From: Diospyros lotus
Taxonomy: Eukaryota > Streptophyta > Magnoliopsida > Ericales > Ebenaceae
Direction of reading: 5' to 3'
DNA: 64,000 bases
Assembly (NCBI RefSeq): GCF_014633365.1
Contig: NC_068343.1
Coordinates: 30,473,307 to 30,537,306, forward strand
The notes beneath the pieces were generated by a model that had not been told where the DNA came from, ran no database searches, and saw nothing but the letters and a program-made list of their open reading frames with translations. Below are positions 23,401-35,040 of the stretch, in pieces (the stretch's first letter is position 1; each line of letters starts with the position of its first letter). The translations under genes and the position numbers were made by a program.

Positions 23401-24003
23401 TTGTGTTATGAATTTGTGGAGCTCTAACAACTTGAGTACTCAAATTCACCTAAAAAAACATTTGAATCACTTAAGTTATAACTAAAATTCAATTTAGAAA
23501 TAACCTAGTATGAAGCAATGTTGAAAATATCGATATCAACGAAAATATTAGTACTACGATTTGGTGAAAATATCGACGAAAATATCAATATCGACGGAAA
23601 CTGACGTAAGATTTATGCAAAGTACGAAAATTTAGTTAAAAACATAATATTTTGTAATGAAACTTTTAATAATGTTAAAATGGTCATTTCTACAAACAAA
23701 AACCATATTATATTTAAAAAACCATATTATATCTAACAAGTAACAACTAAAAGATATAAATATGGATATAATATATAGACTAGCTATATAAATAATTAAA
23801 AAACTTCCATTAAAACTTTTCAATTAATTTGCATCACACAAGTCATGCAAATTTTAATACCAAAATGAAGTCCTATGTGGTTCATACATGATGTGGCAAG
23901 TATCTAGATTTATATAATACCGATACTATGACATATAATTTGAATGGTTTTGAATATAATCACGAACATGACGTGAATAAGCTTCTTGATTTCTTCTTAC
24001 CAT

Positions 24004-24585
24004 CTATCCATATATAGGCAATTGTGTGTAAGGATCATTGCAGATCCCAAAACCTCTATAACCATCATTACTAGTCCCTAAACTCATGCATTCAAAAGTG
24101 GTTGAAATATTTTCTTCATTAGATGATGACATCCCTAACTGCATTTGATGGATACTCCTTGTAAAATCCTTACCGATAGCCTCTATGCTTGGACCGCCAG
24201 CTCTACACTCACGGTCTTCATCTTGTTTGTAATGAGTATATTGTTCTTCACAAGTAAATGGGCTCAATGCCAAACTTGTATTTGTATCATTTCTTTGAAT
24301 AAAAGCATAATTATTTCCTCGATTATCATCGTCGTCGTCGTTATCATCGCCATCACTATTATCACTATCATAAGCACCATTGTCTTCATTATAAATTCCA
24401 TTAATATGATCATCTTGATTGAAGCTAGTTGTCGACCTGCACATCTCTCTTCGCATTGCGATGTTACCTATGTCTTCATTACTAATTCCATCAATATGAT
24501 CATTTAGATGAAAGCTAGTTCTGGACATACACCCCTCTCCTTGCCTTCCCATGTCCCATGGGTCACCTCCACTATTACTCGTAAC
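24004..24585 (-). pseudogene. hAT transposase C-terminal tail
   Basis: An open minus-strand frame, about 194 codons of which are ancestral. It carries a very acidic run (DSDNSDGDDNDDDDDN), then YTHYKQDEDRECRAGGPSIE and a Ser/Tyr/Gly-rich end. Low-complexity acidic tails of this kind follow the hAT dimerisation domain in plant hAT proteins. The first 30 or so codons of the longer frame (to 24690) come from an inserted MITE-like fragment, not from the transposase. Identity depends on the dimerisation block at 27.5-28.0 kb. Confidence 0.5.
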
Positions 24586-24760
24586 TAGGGGTGGGCAAAA
24601 AAATCGATAAACCATGGAAACCGTCCACACCAAACCGCACCATGCAGTTTTTTGGATGGAGCGGTTCGGCTTGGTTTGAGAAATTCCCAAACCGTGCTGT
24701 TTGCGATTTGCAAATTTTTCGATTTGGTTTAAACCAAACCGGCTAAGTAATCTATTAATA
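24586..24760. mobile_element. Fragment of a hAT MITE related to the one at 5936
   Basis: It starts TAGGGGTGGGC, close to the TAGGGGTGTTC terminus of the 5936-6470 MITE, and then carries repeated AAACCG/CGGTTTG words. The opposite terminus is not found before 27.5 kb, so it looks like a half element. Confidence 0.55.
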
Positions 24761-24779
24761 AAAAATTAAAAAAAATAAA

Positions 24780-27430
24780 ATATATAAAAACCTAAAAAAG
24801 TGAAATACTAACCCAAATCTTAATTATTCTTCCCCTTCACTCTACCCAGCACCTTTTGCAATAATGTTTGTTTTTAAATAAATGGAATTATATATATATT
24901 GTGTATTATGTGGATTAAAAGAAAAGAAAAAAAAATGTAAAATGCAAAGTGACCAAATAGTTTTTGCTTTATTGAAAAGGTGAGGGCAATTAGGGAATTT
25001 TATAATGGATTGAATAAAGAAAAGAGAAAATAAATAAGAAAATGTAAAATGTCCAAATTGGGCATGAAAATTTTTAATGGAGTGTGTGTTGTGTAGATGG
25101 GTATAATTGGAAGGGAAAGGTTGAGGGAGTCGTTGGAGGTGGCGTGAAAGCCATTCCTCTCCCATACTCCTCCTCCATTCTTCATTTCTTCTTCTTGCTT
25201 CTTTTCTCCCTCTCTCTCGAATGTTCTTCTTTTTCTTATTCTTCTTTTCTTTTTCTTTCTCCACTCTTCTTGATTGGAGTTTTAAGAGAGATTTTCAGTT
25301 TTTTGGGCAAGCAAGCAAGCTTCTTCTTCTCATTTTGGTTGTTTTTCGAAGGCAAGTTCTCTTGCACTCCCTCTCTTTTTAATGGTTTGTGCAAGTTCTC
25401 TTCTTTTGGCAAGCTTATTTCTTGTTTTCCTCTTTGATGTGAACAGTTAAATCTTCTTGTTACCAAAAATTTGGAGTGGTCTTCCAAACTCTTGGAGTTA
25501 TTCTCTTGAAATAAGTAAGCTTTGTTTATATTCATAAACAAGATTTTGGGTTTTCAATTCATTGTCGATGGGCTTCTTGAAAATAGTTTCGTTGGGGTTT
25601 GTTCACCCCATTATTCTTTCATGGAATGGCATTATGGGTTTAGAAGCTAGAATGAGAGTTTTGGGGGGTTTGGTGTCCATTTTGAGTGTTTTCAGTGGAT
25701 TTTTGGCCTTTTTCCTTCGTTTTCAACCAAGTCGACTCGTCCACAAGGTTAAGTCTACTCGGGCCAAGTCGACTTGGTTTTGGGCGAGTCGACTCGATCG
25801 CAACTTGACTACTCTGCGCATGTCTCACTGTTTTGACCATAATTTTTTATGTAGAACTTAGAATTACGAGTCGTTTGAAGCGTCATAAACTAGATTTCGA
25901 GGGATTCGATTTGATATATAATATCATATATTTTGGTTAAGATTTGAGTTGTTTAATACTTTTCTTAAATAGATCATGCATGATTGATAAAGTAAATTGT
26001 TATTAAATACTTCCTCCAATATCTCTCAACCCTCTAAAATGATAAGATGTGTTTGAAGATATAAAAATTTAAATACATGGGATTCATAAGATAAAAATAT
26101 AATTGACTTGCATGAGAAGGTATAATTATAATCAATTTGGAGATTGTTAAGAAATATCCTCAGTTGGTATGTCCATGGAGTGTCATGGGGGATGCATTGA
26201 TAACTCTAGATGAATAATTACCCTTAAAAAAATGGAATGGCCATAAAAGGATGTGATTGAAGATATGCATATGTGCATGAATAGGCTCATGGGTGAATAT
26301 GTTATTGAAATGTTTAAATGTGCATGATGTGTACATTTCTATAATATAGCATATGTGTTATATTTATGTGAGATCTCATGAGCACTGCATGGCATTATTA
26401 TTTGCGCACCTATTATTTTGCACGATAGTTATGTACCGCAGGGTGAGAAATGGATATCCTAAAGAGCGCCTGACGTGGGTGAGGTGACCATATAGATTGG
26501 TAGGCGATGCTCAAGCCAATGAGTGGCAAATTGATTTTATATATATGTGTATACATTCATGCATGTGAATAAAGGGCTTTAAGAGCCAATGTGATCCATT
26601 TATATGGAAGGTTGTGTGAGCCAATGCGATGTATGGAGATCTATGTATTTATGAGAAATGAAATGATGCATAAAATGCATAATTGCAATGGCATGGGAAT
26701 GATTCAAATGATGAGAACTAATGGGAAATGCTACTTGTACTTGGGAAGTCGGGTCTATTCCACTTTGATTTATCCCTGCCTTAACCTTATTGCTCCATTT
26801 GTTGTAATATATGCTTGCTTATGGAATGGTATTATTAATGAGAATTGAATGATGGGTTTAAATTATATTGTATTGGGGAGTCGGGCGTACTCTATTTTTT
26901 TTATCCATCCCTTCATTCTTATGTACGTTGTTATATATGTATACTTATCGAGCCTTATGGCTCACTTTGAAATATGGGTTTTGATAAAGCATAAGAAAGT
27001 GTGTTCTTTGAGGATGTTGTTGTCCAGTCTAGGAGGCATGAACCCAATGGGTGTTTAAATATCGGGAGATAATTTTCTCTGGCTTTGAGTTATTCATGTC
27101 TTCATGTATCGTTCTATGGATACTTACATTTGTTATATACTTGCTGAGCCTTGTGGCTCACTTTGTTTCTTTTGTCATTCCAGGAAGTGGAAGATAGATA
27201 TTTGGAGGGGAGTTCCGGTTAGATGTGTACAAAGATGTCCCAGTCTCAAGATCCATGGGTGAAATATTGAGGGCAAGAAATAGAGGGTTCATTTTTATTT
27301 TTAAAGCCTTAATGACCTTTCATTTTGAAAATATGAGGGTCGTAAGCCCTAGTTGATGATGTAATGAATGTGTATAATACTTATTATGTCTCCTATTATT
27401 GGTGAGTAGATTCGGAAAAGAAATTTCTTT
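24780..27430 (+). repeat. LTR-like segment (plus orientation), ends not found
   Basis: The layout mirrors the solo LTRs in the opposite orientation: a CT-rich tract (25.15-25.3 kb), GTCGAC words (25730-25810) and the block 'cttgctgagccttgtggctcactttg' in two partial copies (26.94 kb and 27.15 kb), each followed by 'cca/ccag'. No TG or CA ends with a target duplication could be identified. It separates two halves of a hAT transposase, which suggests insertion. No gene inside; the ORF-length strings are low-complexity CT/GA sequence. Confidence 0.5.
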
Positions 27431-27499
27431 GAAAATTTTGAGTATCTATATCCATCTTGAATGGACCTTCTCTCGGACTTCCTATGCTAGCGAAAAAAT

Positions 27500-28045
27500 C
27501 CAAGAGTGGGCCCTTGACATACCAGGCACATCATAGTAGTTCTTGCAATAATGGCAGCGCGATGAGCAAATCCTTCATTTGCATCTCTAAAATATGTGAG
27601 CTATGCACAAAGAAAGCTTATCTCAAAAACCTAATATAGTGCAAATATTTAATTAAAATGAATTCTCATGAAACAATTTACCTCATTTCCAGATTAAGCA
27701 ATTCCATCAGAGTTTGGATCTAGCCTTGCAAATACTGCATTTATAAGTTCCCTATTCACAACAACACCTTCTTTGTATTGGTACCTTGGGTTAAGGTAGT
27801 GGGCTTCAAGGCAAGAAAATATATAAATGCAATTATTAGCAAAATAAATTCAAAAAAAGGTTATCATAAAATTAATACTTAAAATATTATACCTACCGCA
27901 TGAAGTGGATAAATAAGTGTTCTATTCCAATGATCATTGATAATTTGAAGAACCCATTGCACTGCTCTTTGTTGTTGAATGGAATTTTTAATGATATGAA
28001 TGAATTTGTATACAAACTGCATCATTGGAACAACTTCTGTATCAA
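27500..28045 (-). pseudogene. hAT transposase dimerisation-region remnant
   Basis: Minus-strand blocks AHYLNPRYQYKEG, VNRELINAVFARLDPNSD and, after an intron-like gap, YFRDANEGFAHRAAIIAR match the region just before and at the start of the hAT C-terminal dimerisation domain (family pattern: A.YLNP.Y.Y, then LF.....F....AI..R). Several stops occur. The following W..G...P.L...A and SS..ERNWS blocks are not found, consistent with interruption by the LTR-like DNA at 24.8-27.4 kb. Confidence 0.6.
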
Positions 28046-28225
28046 CTAATCAAAGGACTTTGGGTTCACTTTTCATTTATTTTATTTATTTGATAAAAGC
28101 TTAACAAATTCTTATTTGAAAAGCTTAAATTTCACTTTTCATTTATGGAAATTTAACAGATATTTTTCAGATATTTCATAGATATTTTTGAAAATTTCTC
28201 CAATATTTTGTAAAATTTATGGAAA

Positions 28226-29465
28226 TATTGAGGAAATTTTTGATGAATCACATGATCGATCTATGTTCAAATATGATGAATTCAGTTTTAATGATGAAAA
28301 CATCTTTTTCTCTTGAAAAATCTTCTATCGAAAACTATTTGTCATCAAGGAAAACAAAACATCTTCAAAGCATTATACATAATTATGAAAATCTATATTC
28401 AAAAGATCGTATGTGCCGTTAGTCAAAATTGGTTCCAAATAAAGCAAAATCTTCAACATCAGTAAGGTTATCTATTGACTAGTCAAAATGACATGTCGAC
28501 CATTTTTCAAATATTTTCCTAACCGTCGATCGATGCTTATGTATATGTCGACTAAAAGAATGGTTGTCTTTGAAATAACATCCATCTGTCCACAGAACGT
28601 TTATTATCTATCGATCGATTTGTCGACCAATCCTTTGTATTGACCTTCATTTGTCGACCGATGCTTATGCATTTGTCGACTGACAGTATGTATTCTCTGA
28701 AGGATGGCTTCATCTGTCAATAAATACATCATTATCTATCAACCGGTCTTCTGTTTTCTCATGAATCTGTTGACCGATACTCTTGCATCTGTCGATTGGC
28801 AGAATGTCAATCTTTGGTGCTTCTATGGTGGGCAAGCCATCTATCGACAACCAGAATGCTTGCACAATGAACTGTCGACAGTCTCAAATGAACTATCGAT
28901 CGATTTTTGAAATTCTACTAATTTATCGACCGATTACTTGCATCTATCGACCATTTGCTTCGCAGAAACACATAACGGCTAGTTCAACCTTTGCACTCAA
29001 GTGCTCTCTCCACTTACAACAACTTGATTCGAGCATGGGCTTTCAAGAGGCTATAAATACAAGTCATAAGAAGATTTCAAAGTACCCAAGCGATCTATCT
29101 ACAAGCTCCCAAGTGCTAAAATCATTGTTATACTTCATTGCTAAATTCGTTCTCTTTTTAAGGCATTGAATTTATTTTGTGTAATTATTTTTCGAGCCTT
29201 GTCTTTATTTTTGAGAGAATTTGTAACTGAGAATATTATTTCTCATACCCATTCTTATCTTGTAACATTTTGTATTTTCCTAGCTTGTCTTGGTAGATGG
29301 CCTACTTTGCTTGTAGGAGGTTTTGTGATACCTAGTCTTGCTAGAGGGCTTACTTATTTAAGTAAGAGGTTTGTTCTTTTCTAGCTTAGTGCTAGAGAGC
29401 TTATTCGGTGTGATAGGAGAATTACAATGTTTTGCATCAGTTGTAGAGGGCCTATCCGGTGGTTT
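28226..29465 (+). repeat. SIRE/Maximus-like LTR, second copy, 3'-truncated
   Basis: It opens with 'atgatgaattcagttttaatgatgaaaac' spread over 28255-28290 (the gatgaa-type opening) and closes with 'tagagggcctatccggtgg', the counterpart of the 15.1-15.2 kb region of the first copy. The middle (28440-28970) is a dense run of GTCGAC/TCGACCG/ATCGATCGAT words. The 'gaaccactataaat' end is missing, so it is cut near 29465. Confidence 0.55.
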
Positions 29466-29876
29466 TCTTCTCCTATTTGTCTTCTTTATGTTCGTATTTT
29501 CTCTCCCTCAAAGATGATTGTTGCGATCGGAGGAGATGAATAAGGGTAATGATAGTCATCTTCTCTTATCCATCATCTTCATGTTATTCCTTTCTCTCTC
29601 TTTCTCTCAAAGACAACCATCGTGGCAAACAAACAGGCGGCTATAATAGTTATCTTCTCCTATTCAGCTTCTTTTTGTTTGTTCTCTCTTTCTCTCAAAT
29701 ATGACCATTATGACCAGAGAAAATGGGAAAACGGTAGCAATGGTCAGAAACTGCAACTAATGTAGTCGACGATGTTTGTGAGGGCTGACAGTGATGGATG
29801 GTGACGGTGGCAATGACGACAACGGGGAATATGCATTATTTCTTTCTTTTTCTTTTTTTTTACTTATGTATATATC
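29466..29876. other. Non-coding segment, nothing recognised
   Basis: CT-rich stretches (29480-29700) and a short GC-richer block 'ggcggc/gacggtggcaatgac' at about 29790. No gene or element boundary that I can support, apart from the target site atatc at 29872-29876. Confidence 0.4.
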
Positions 29877-32275
29877 TATACGGCCCCTATCCAGGTCCCC
29901 AAAGAACCAGAGCAGGTGCCCTACTAAAATAGAGACAACCTGATCAAGAAGAACTTGTCATGCATGCCACTAATAAATACCAAGAGAAAACTGATAGATA
30001 AAACTTGTCATCCCAGCATATATAACAAAATCTCAACCTGCCACATAACAACTGATCTCTAGGCTTACATAGCCTAGGCATGCAAAGCATACATCTCTAG
30101 CACACCAGCCTCAAAATAAACATAAACCATACAAACCTAAATAAACTAAAGAAAAATATAGTCCGAAAGCTACAAAATGCACAAAAATAATCCCCTAGGT
30201 TGACAACTACTAGGTCTGCATGGCCATGTACACTGCCTAACCAAGTAGTCGAGAACTACTACACTCGCCCACAACTGGGTCCTTGCCTTTACCAGGAATG
30301 AAGAGAAAACAAGGTGAGTCCAAATGACTCAGCAAGCTCATAAGAAAAGGAAAGTCGAATAGAGAATGTGCTAAGAGTAAACATGCATCTCAAGTGAATA
30401 ACAAACCAAAACTCATGTATAACATGCCATGCAATCTCATAAACTGACACAAGTACCAACTGTAGAAGTAATAATACTCACATACAGGATCTTGGCGCCC
30501 AAGTAAGGAATGCACTAGCACCCAAGTCCTTATCACAAACCTTCTACTGCCTTTAAGGTAGATTGTACCTATACTACGAGCTGAAGCTCGCTCAAGTGAG
30601 AGCTACCACACCCGCTGGCACGCATAAGCATCCAAGATAAAAAAATGGGCACGCCGAGGCATTCCTAATAACTCGGTTCGAAAAACCCGACACCGTACAA
30701 TTGTATCGCAAAATTGGCACCATGACTCGTGTAGATGCAATAGATAAGTGGTGACATAGTAGACTAGATAGGATACAAAGCCCCATAAGCCAAGCATCCT
30801 ATCAAGCCTCGTCCAACTAGTAAAACACACGCCAAATGAAAATACTCACGCTTAACAACTAACAAATAAATATCATGGTCGTGTCGACAAGCACTCAAGT
30901 CACATAAAACTCCCAATGAATATTCCAAGCTCTTGCATGCATATGAACTAACCATGTACTAGTAATAGAAAGAGCATATACAAATACTCTTGGCCATAGC
31001 AACCTCTGCGAGAACCTACTCACAACAACCTAGCTTCATTCCACAACAAACAGATGGGAGAACCAAGCCCTTCAAATCTTGCAATAATAGACTACTTAAA
31101 TGCTGATCAAATGGGTTGAGTTATGTACCAAAACGAACCCTATTGAGTCTAGTTTACAATGCTTCAAACGATTCATCAATCGGAGTTTTCTACTAAAAGT
31201 TACTCGAAATAACGGAGCATGCGCAGGCTGAAAACGTGAAAAATGGTCGACCGATGGGAAGGAAATGGTCAACCGACAATGGCTTTGACACCCAAACTGT
31301 CAACCGATTTAGGCAACAGTCGACCAACAGAACCCTCTACACCCATCTATTAACCGACTATGGAGGAACGGTCGACCAGTAGCAAGGAAAAACCCCCGAA
31401 ACATACCCAAATGTAAGGCAATACCCAAAATCACCCATATAGTCCACTTTCTTTCAATAACACCACAATCCCCATGGATCGTAGAGTGGAAGAGACCCTA
31501 TTTGAAGTTCCAAAACACTTCAAGGGAGACAACCAAAGGTTGGGAGAGATTTGCAATCATTTCTACATAGGTATCCACATAGGTTTGGCTTTGCAACACA
31601 TAGAGGTATTCAACTCAAATTCTCAAAATACCAAGATCAAAGAGTATAGAAGAGTTTGAGAGGAGTAGAAATTGCCCTTAGAAGCTTTTTCTTTAGGATT
31701 TCACTTGAAAGCAACCACCACAAAAGCAATACTCCACTCTATACCCCAAAACTAAGAAACAAGCAAAAGAATGAGAAGAGAAAGATAAAGCCACTTCTAC
31801 TTAAACAAACTCCACTCAAAACACCAAGAATTAAAGAAGAGAAGAAGAAGGAAGTGAGCCCTACCTCTCCCTTTTGCTCTCCCGGTTGGTTCTCTCCCCT
31901 TCCTTCAATTTGCCTTATAAATTTAATACAAAACAAGCCCTCCTCAGTTATATATATATATATATATATCCATATATCTCCATAATTACAAAACTACCCT
32001 TGTGCCCAATAACTTAAATGGAAAATGCTTATATGCAAATAATAGCTTGGCTTGAATTAAATACCACAAACTCTTCAAAAAATCGCCACACACATACCTT
32101 GCAAATAATTATGGGTCCCATTTCCTCTTAAGTTAAGCCTTTGACTTCTCCACATTTCCATTTCCTTTGCACAACACCTGAAAATATCATGTATAATTCC
32201 TCACAATTCCTACTCAAATAAGATAATTATCTTATCCCCATTTATCTTACACGAATCCACTATCAGGTCGTTACA
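29877..32275 (-). mobile_element. Solo LTR 3 (2399 bp), gypsy-like, perfect TSD
   Basis: The right end is ...aggtcgttaca (32275), and the left end tatacggcccc is TG with one base changed. The same 5-mer atatc flanks both sides (29872-29876 and 32276-32280). On the minus strand the order is TGTAACGACCTG, a pyrimidine-rich leader, 'ttgctgagtcatttggactc', then GGGGACCTGG. No internal coding region. It contains GTCGACC words (31240-31390) and a (TA)n run (31947-31970). Confidence 0.75.
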
Positions 32276-32788
32276 ATATCTAGGTCTCACATAAATTATT
32301 AATATATGACACCTGGCATGCAGCGTCAGGTAGAACATATGTCCCCTAAATCAATTTTACGTAATGGATAAAATTGCACTCAATTGAACCAATTGGGACC
32401 TAATTGTCAAAAATTGAAAAGATTAGATTAGATTGCAAATTTGTAAAAAATGTTTGGATTTTTTTACTACTAACCCAAAAAATTAACATATTTAAAAAAT
32501 TTATTGTATAGGTGAAAGAAATGCACTTAAAGTATGTGTTTGTAAGGTAAGTAATGAACAAACTAAAGGCAAAAATTTAATGTCCCTACAAAAATTTGTT
32601 ATAGAGACAAAATGTACGAGGGTAGGTATGTAAATAGTAAATGTGAAATAAATAAATAGTATAAAGGCATCAGGTAAAGCAATAAGCAAAAATTCCAATG
32701 GTGCTTTTGATAGAAAGATTCAAACATGGTATTATCCCATGGTGGAACCCCCCATGGTGGAAATTGCAAAAGCCAACCATGTCTCAAA
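32276..32788. other. Non-coding AT-rich spacer
   Basis: No gene, repeat unit or element end recognised. The short open frames on the minus strand lack any family resemblance. Confidence 0.4.
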
Positions 32789-33066
32789 CAATAAAATTGT
32801 TTTTAGCCACTTTTCTGAAAAAAAATTATTTCAGCCACTTTAAACAAATTAATTGCACTCTATAGCCACTTTACGAGTTTTGATCTTATCAACTAATTTT
32901 GTAAATCTAACATTTTATTTAAAATTTAACCTAACTAGTTTTAACCGTGTCATAGTTCCAGTTTAAGTACTTTTCTTGAAAAAAAAATGACTATAGAGTG
33001 TAATTAATTTGTTTGAGTAGCTAAAACCGTTATTTTTTTTCAAAAAAGTGTTTAAAAATGATTGTG
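32789..33066. mobile_element. Foldback MITE, about 278 bp
   Basis: The left arm (about 32789-32880: 'ttttagccacttttctg', 'aaacaaattaattgcactc', 'tatagccact') is repeated in inverted order in the right arm (about 32975-33066: 'gactatagagtgtaattaa', 'tttgtttgagtagct', 'aaaaaagtg'). Arms of about 90 bp surround a short non-coding core. The target duplication is unclear, so the superfamily is not assigned. Confidence 0.6.
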
Positions 33067-33879
33067 TGCATTTGTTTCGTGTTAATTATGTTTATTATGT
33101 TTGAAATCTCACTTGATGTGAGATAAACTAATCCAAGCACAATTTTATCCCATCAAAATGGGATTATTTTATACCACATCCCCAAGTATTATATAATTTT
33201 TCTTTGGTGATGGTGCATTTTTCATTAATTTGACAATTTTGCCTCTAGGTATAAAAACCCACCATATGTTTTGTCATCTCTCTTCTTTCTCTATAATGTC
33301 CACCTTCCATTACCACTGCTATCGCCACCTCTTTTTCTTTTTTGATTGCTCTGTTTCTTCAAATTTCTATATTTAACTTGTCATTTTTTTCTTTAATTAT
33401 TTGAGATCTCCATTGCCATAATTTTTTTTTTCCTATACAATATTTTTTATCAATCATTTAAGGGGCTATAAAAGGGGTGTTTGGGTGTGTGTCATCTTCG
33501 AAAAATTGTGTATAAAACTACAAATGAATTATGAACTAGACTTATATAAGCTTTTCTTTTTTGAAAAAGGTTTTAAAATGCCATAGTTATAAACCTAACA
33601 CATATAGGCAAACAAGTGAAACAAAATTCAACCAAGTCGTTATAGAGTTAGTTCTTTTCAGAAAGGTTTTGCTATCACTGATTCTTCAATTTCTTGCAAT
33701 TTCTCTTTCTTTATCTCTTCCTTAGTGCCTAAGGATGGGCTCATCGCATGGAAACTTTGACCACATTGGTTAGAGCTTTTTTTTTTTTCCTCTTATTTTA
33801 ATACAATATATATATATTAAAATGATATTATATATAAAATTATATGAATATATATTAATTTAATATGAAAAATTGATAG
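33067..33879. other. Non-coding spacer
   Basis: AT-rich sequence with poly-T runs and a 'tatatatatta' tract near 33808. No gene or element recognised. Confidence 0.4.
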
Positions 33880-35040
33880 GTTCGAAATACTATGACACGT
33901 ACCCAAAATGGGGGTGAATTGGGGGATTTAAAACTTGATAATAGAACTTGAAATCTTTTTGTTCCGAATGAAGTTTTAGTGATTTCAAACATAAAGCATA
34001 TAAAATAACAAATGCAGAGCTTAAAGAATATATAAAGCAAGAAAGATAAAATGCACAAATGATTTATAGTGGTTCGGTTTAAATCAAGTCTAATCCACTA
34101 CCTTAGCTCCCACTAAGGATTTTAAACCAATTTACTAAAACATTCTATTTAATCCAAGTAGACCCTCTAGTCTAAGACTAGGAAATTACAAACTTCCTAC
34201 TTATACACAAGTAGGCCCTCTTATAAGTTAGGAAATACAAGAAGTAATACAGAAAATTGATTCTAAGAGATGAAACTCTTAGATTACTAGATCTCTCAAA
34301 AATCACAAGGCTTCTAAAACAAGTGATAGAAAATAAATGTAAAGCCAAATGTAAAGCCTGTGAGAGAAAAATAAATAAAACAATGAAGCTCTTGAAGAAT
34401 AAACACTTGAATACTTGTAATGAACTCTCTTGCATGCCTTGAGTCATCCATCTATCTTCTATTTATAATGCATCTCTAGCCCATTCAAAAATATAGCCAT
34501 TAGAGAAGGCAAACTAGTCGTTGGAAACTATCAGAGATACAAACTATCGATAGAAGAAAATGATTAGTCAATAGATTTAAGCCAATTACAAGACTTAGTC
34601 GACAGAATAAATGAGTTAGACGACAGAATCACAATACAATATAAGACTTAGCCAACAAATTAAAACCTTATGTCGACAGAACCAATACATTCATTACATT
34701 AGCCGACATAGTCCAAGGCTTAGTCAACAAAATGAAGGCATTTAGTCGATAGATCATGGTCACTTAGTCGACAGATACTACAAATTTGCCTTTAACTTCA
34801 TTTTCTAATATTTTGAGATTTAAGTGAATTTAGTAGTTTATTTTTCCAATCTCCTAAATCATAAACAACACATATATATTAGAAAATACGTTGACCAAAC
34901 ATCTTTGAAACTTGAGAACCAATATGAAAACTTTTGGGAAATAATATGAGTTCATTTAATTTGGTTCATCAAGATAATAATCATTAATAATTTCATCATC
35001 AAAATACAATTATTTTTCATTATCAAAACTATATCAAAGA
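33880..35040 (-). repeat. SIRE/Maximus-like LTR, minus orientation
   Basis: Read on the minus strand it opens with repeated 'gatgatgaaa/ttgatgatgaa' (35030-34990), has a middle run of GTCGAC/TCGATAG words (34770-34500), then 'agagggcctacttgtgt', 'gaaccactataaat' and 'caattcacccccatttt'. This is the same order as the copy at 14279-15474. No internal region follows, so it is a solo or truncated LTR. Ends are approximate. Confidence 0.55.

Larger units (their letters stand above)
23514..28225 (-). mobile_element. hAT transposon remnant, interrupted by LTR-like DNA
   Basis: Both outer ends carry AT-rich 'aaaatatcgat/ggaaatatt' repeats in inverted sense (23520-23610 and 28140-28225). Between them the minus strand holds two pieces of one hAT transposase: a dimerisation-region block at about 28045-27500 and an acidic C-terminal tail at 24585-24004. 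The intervening 24.6-27.4 kb is LTR-like DNA plus a MITE fragment. Terminal inverted repeats and the 8-bp target duplication could not be placed with confidence. Confidence 0.55.

Noticed and set aside
24145..24507. Plus-strand 120-codon frame with membrane-like Ile/Val runs
   Set aside because: It is the complement of the acidic run of the minus-strand hAT tail; GAT/GAC repeats read backwards give ATC/GTC codons.
24842..25541. Several overlapping frames rich in Lys/Glu or Phe/Leu
   Set aside because: They come from a CT/GA-rich tract inside LTR-like DNA; the frames overlap on both strands and resemble no family.
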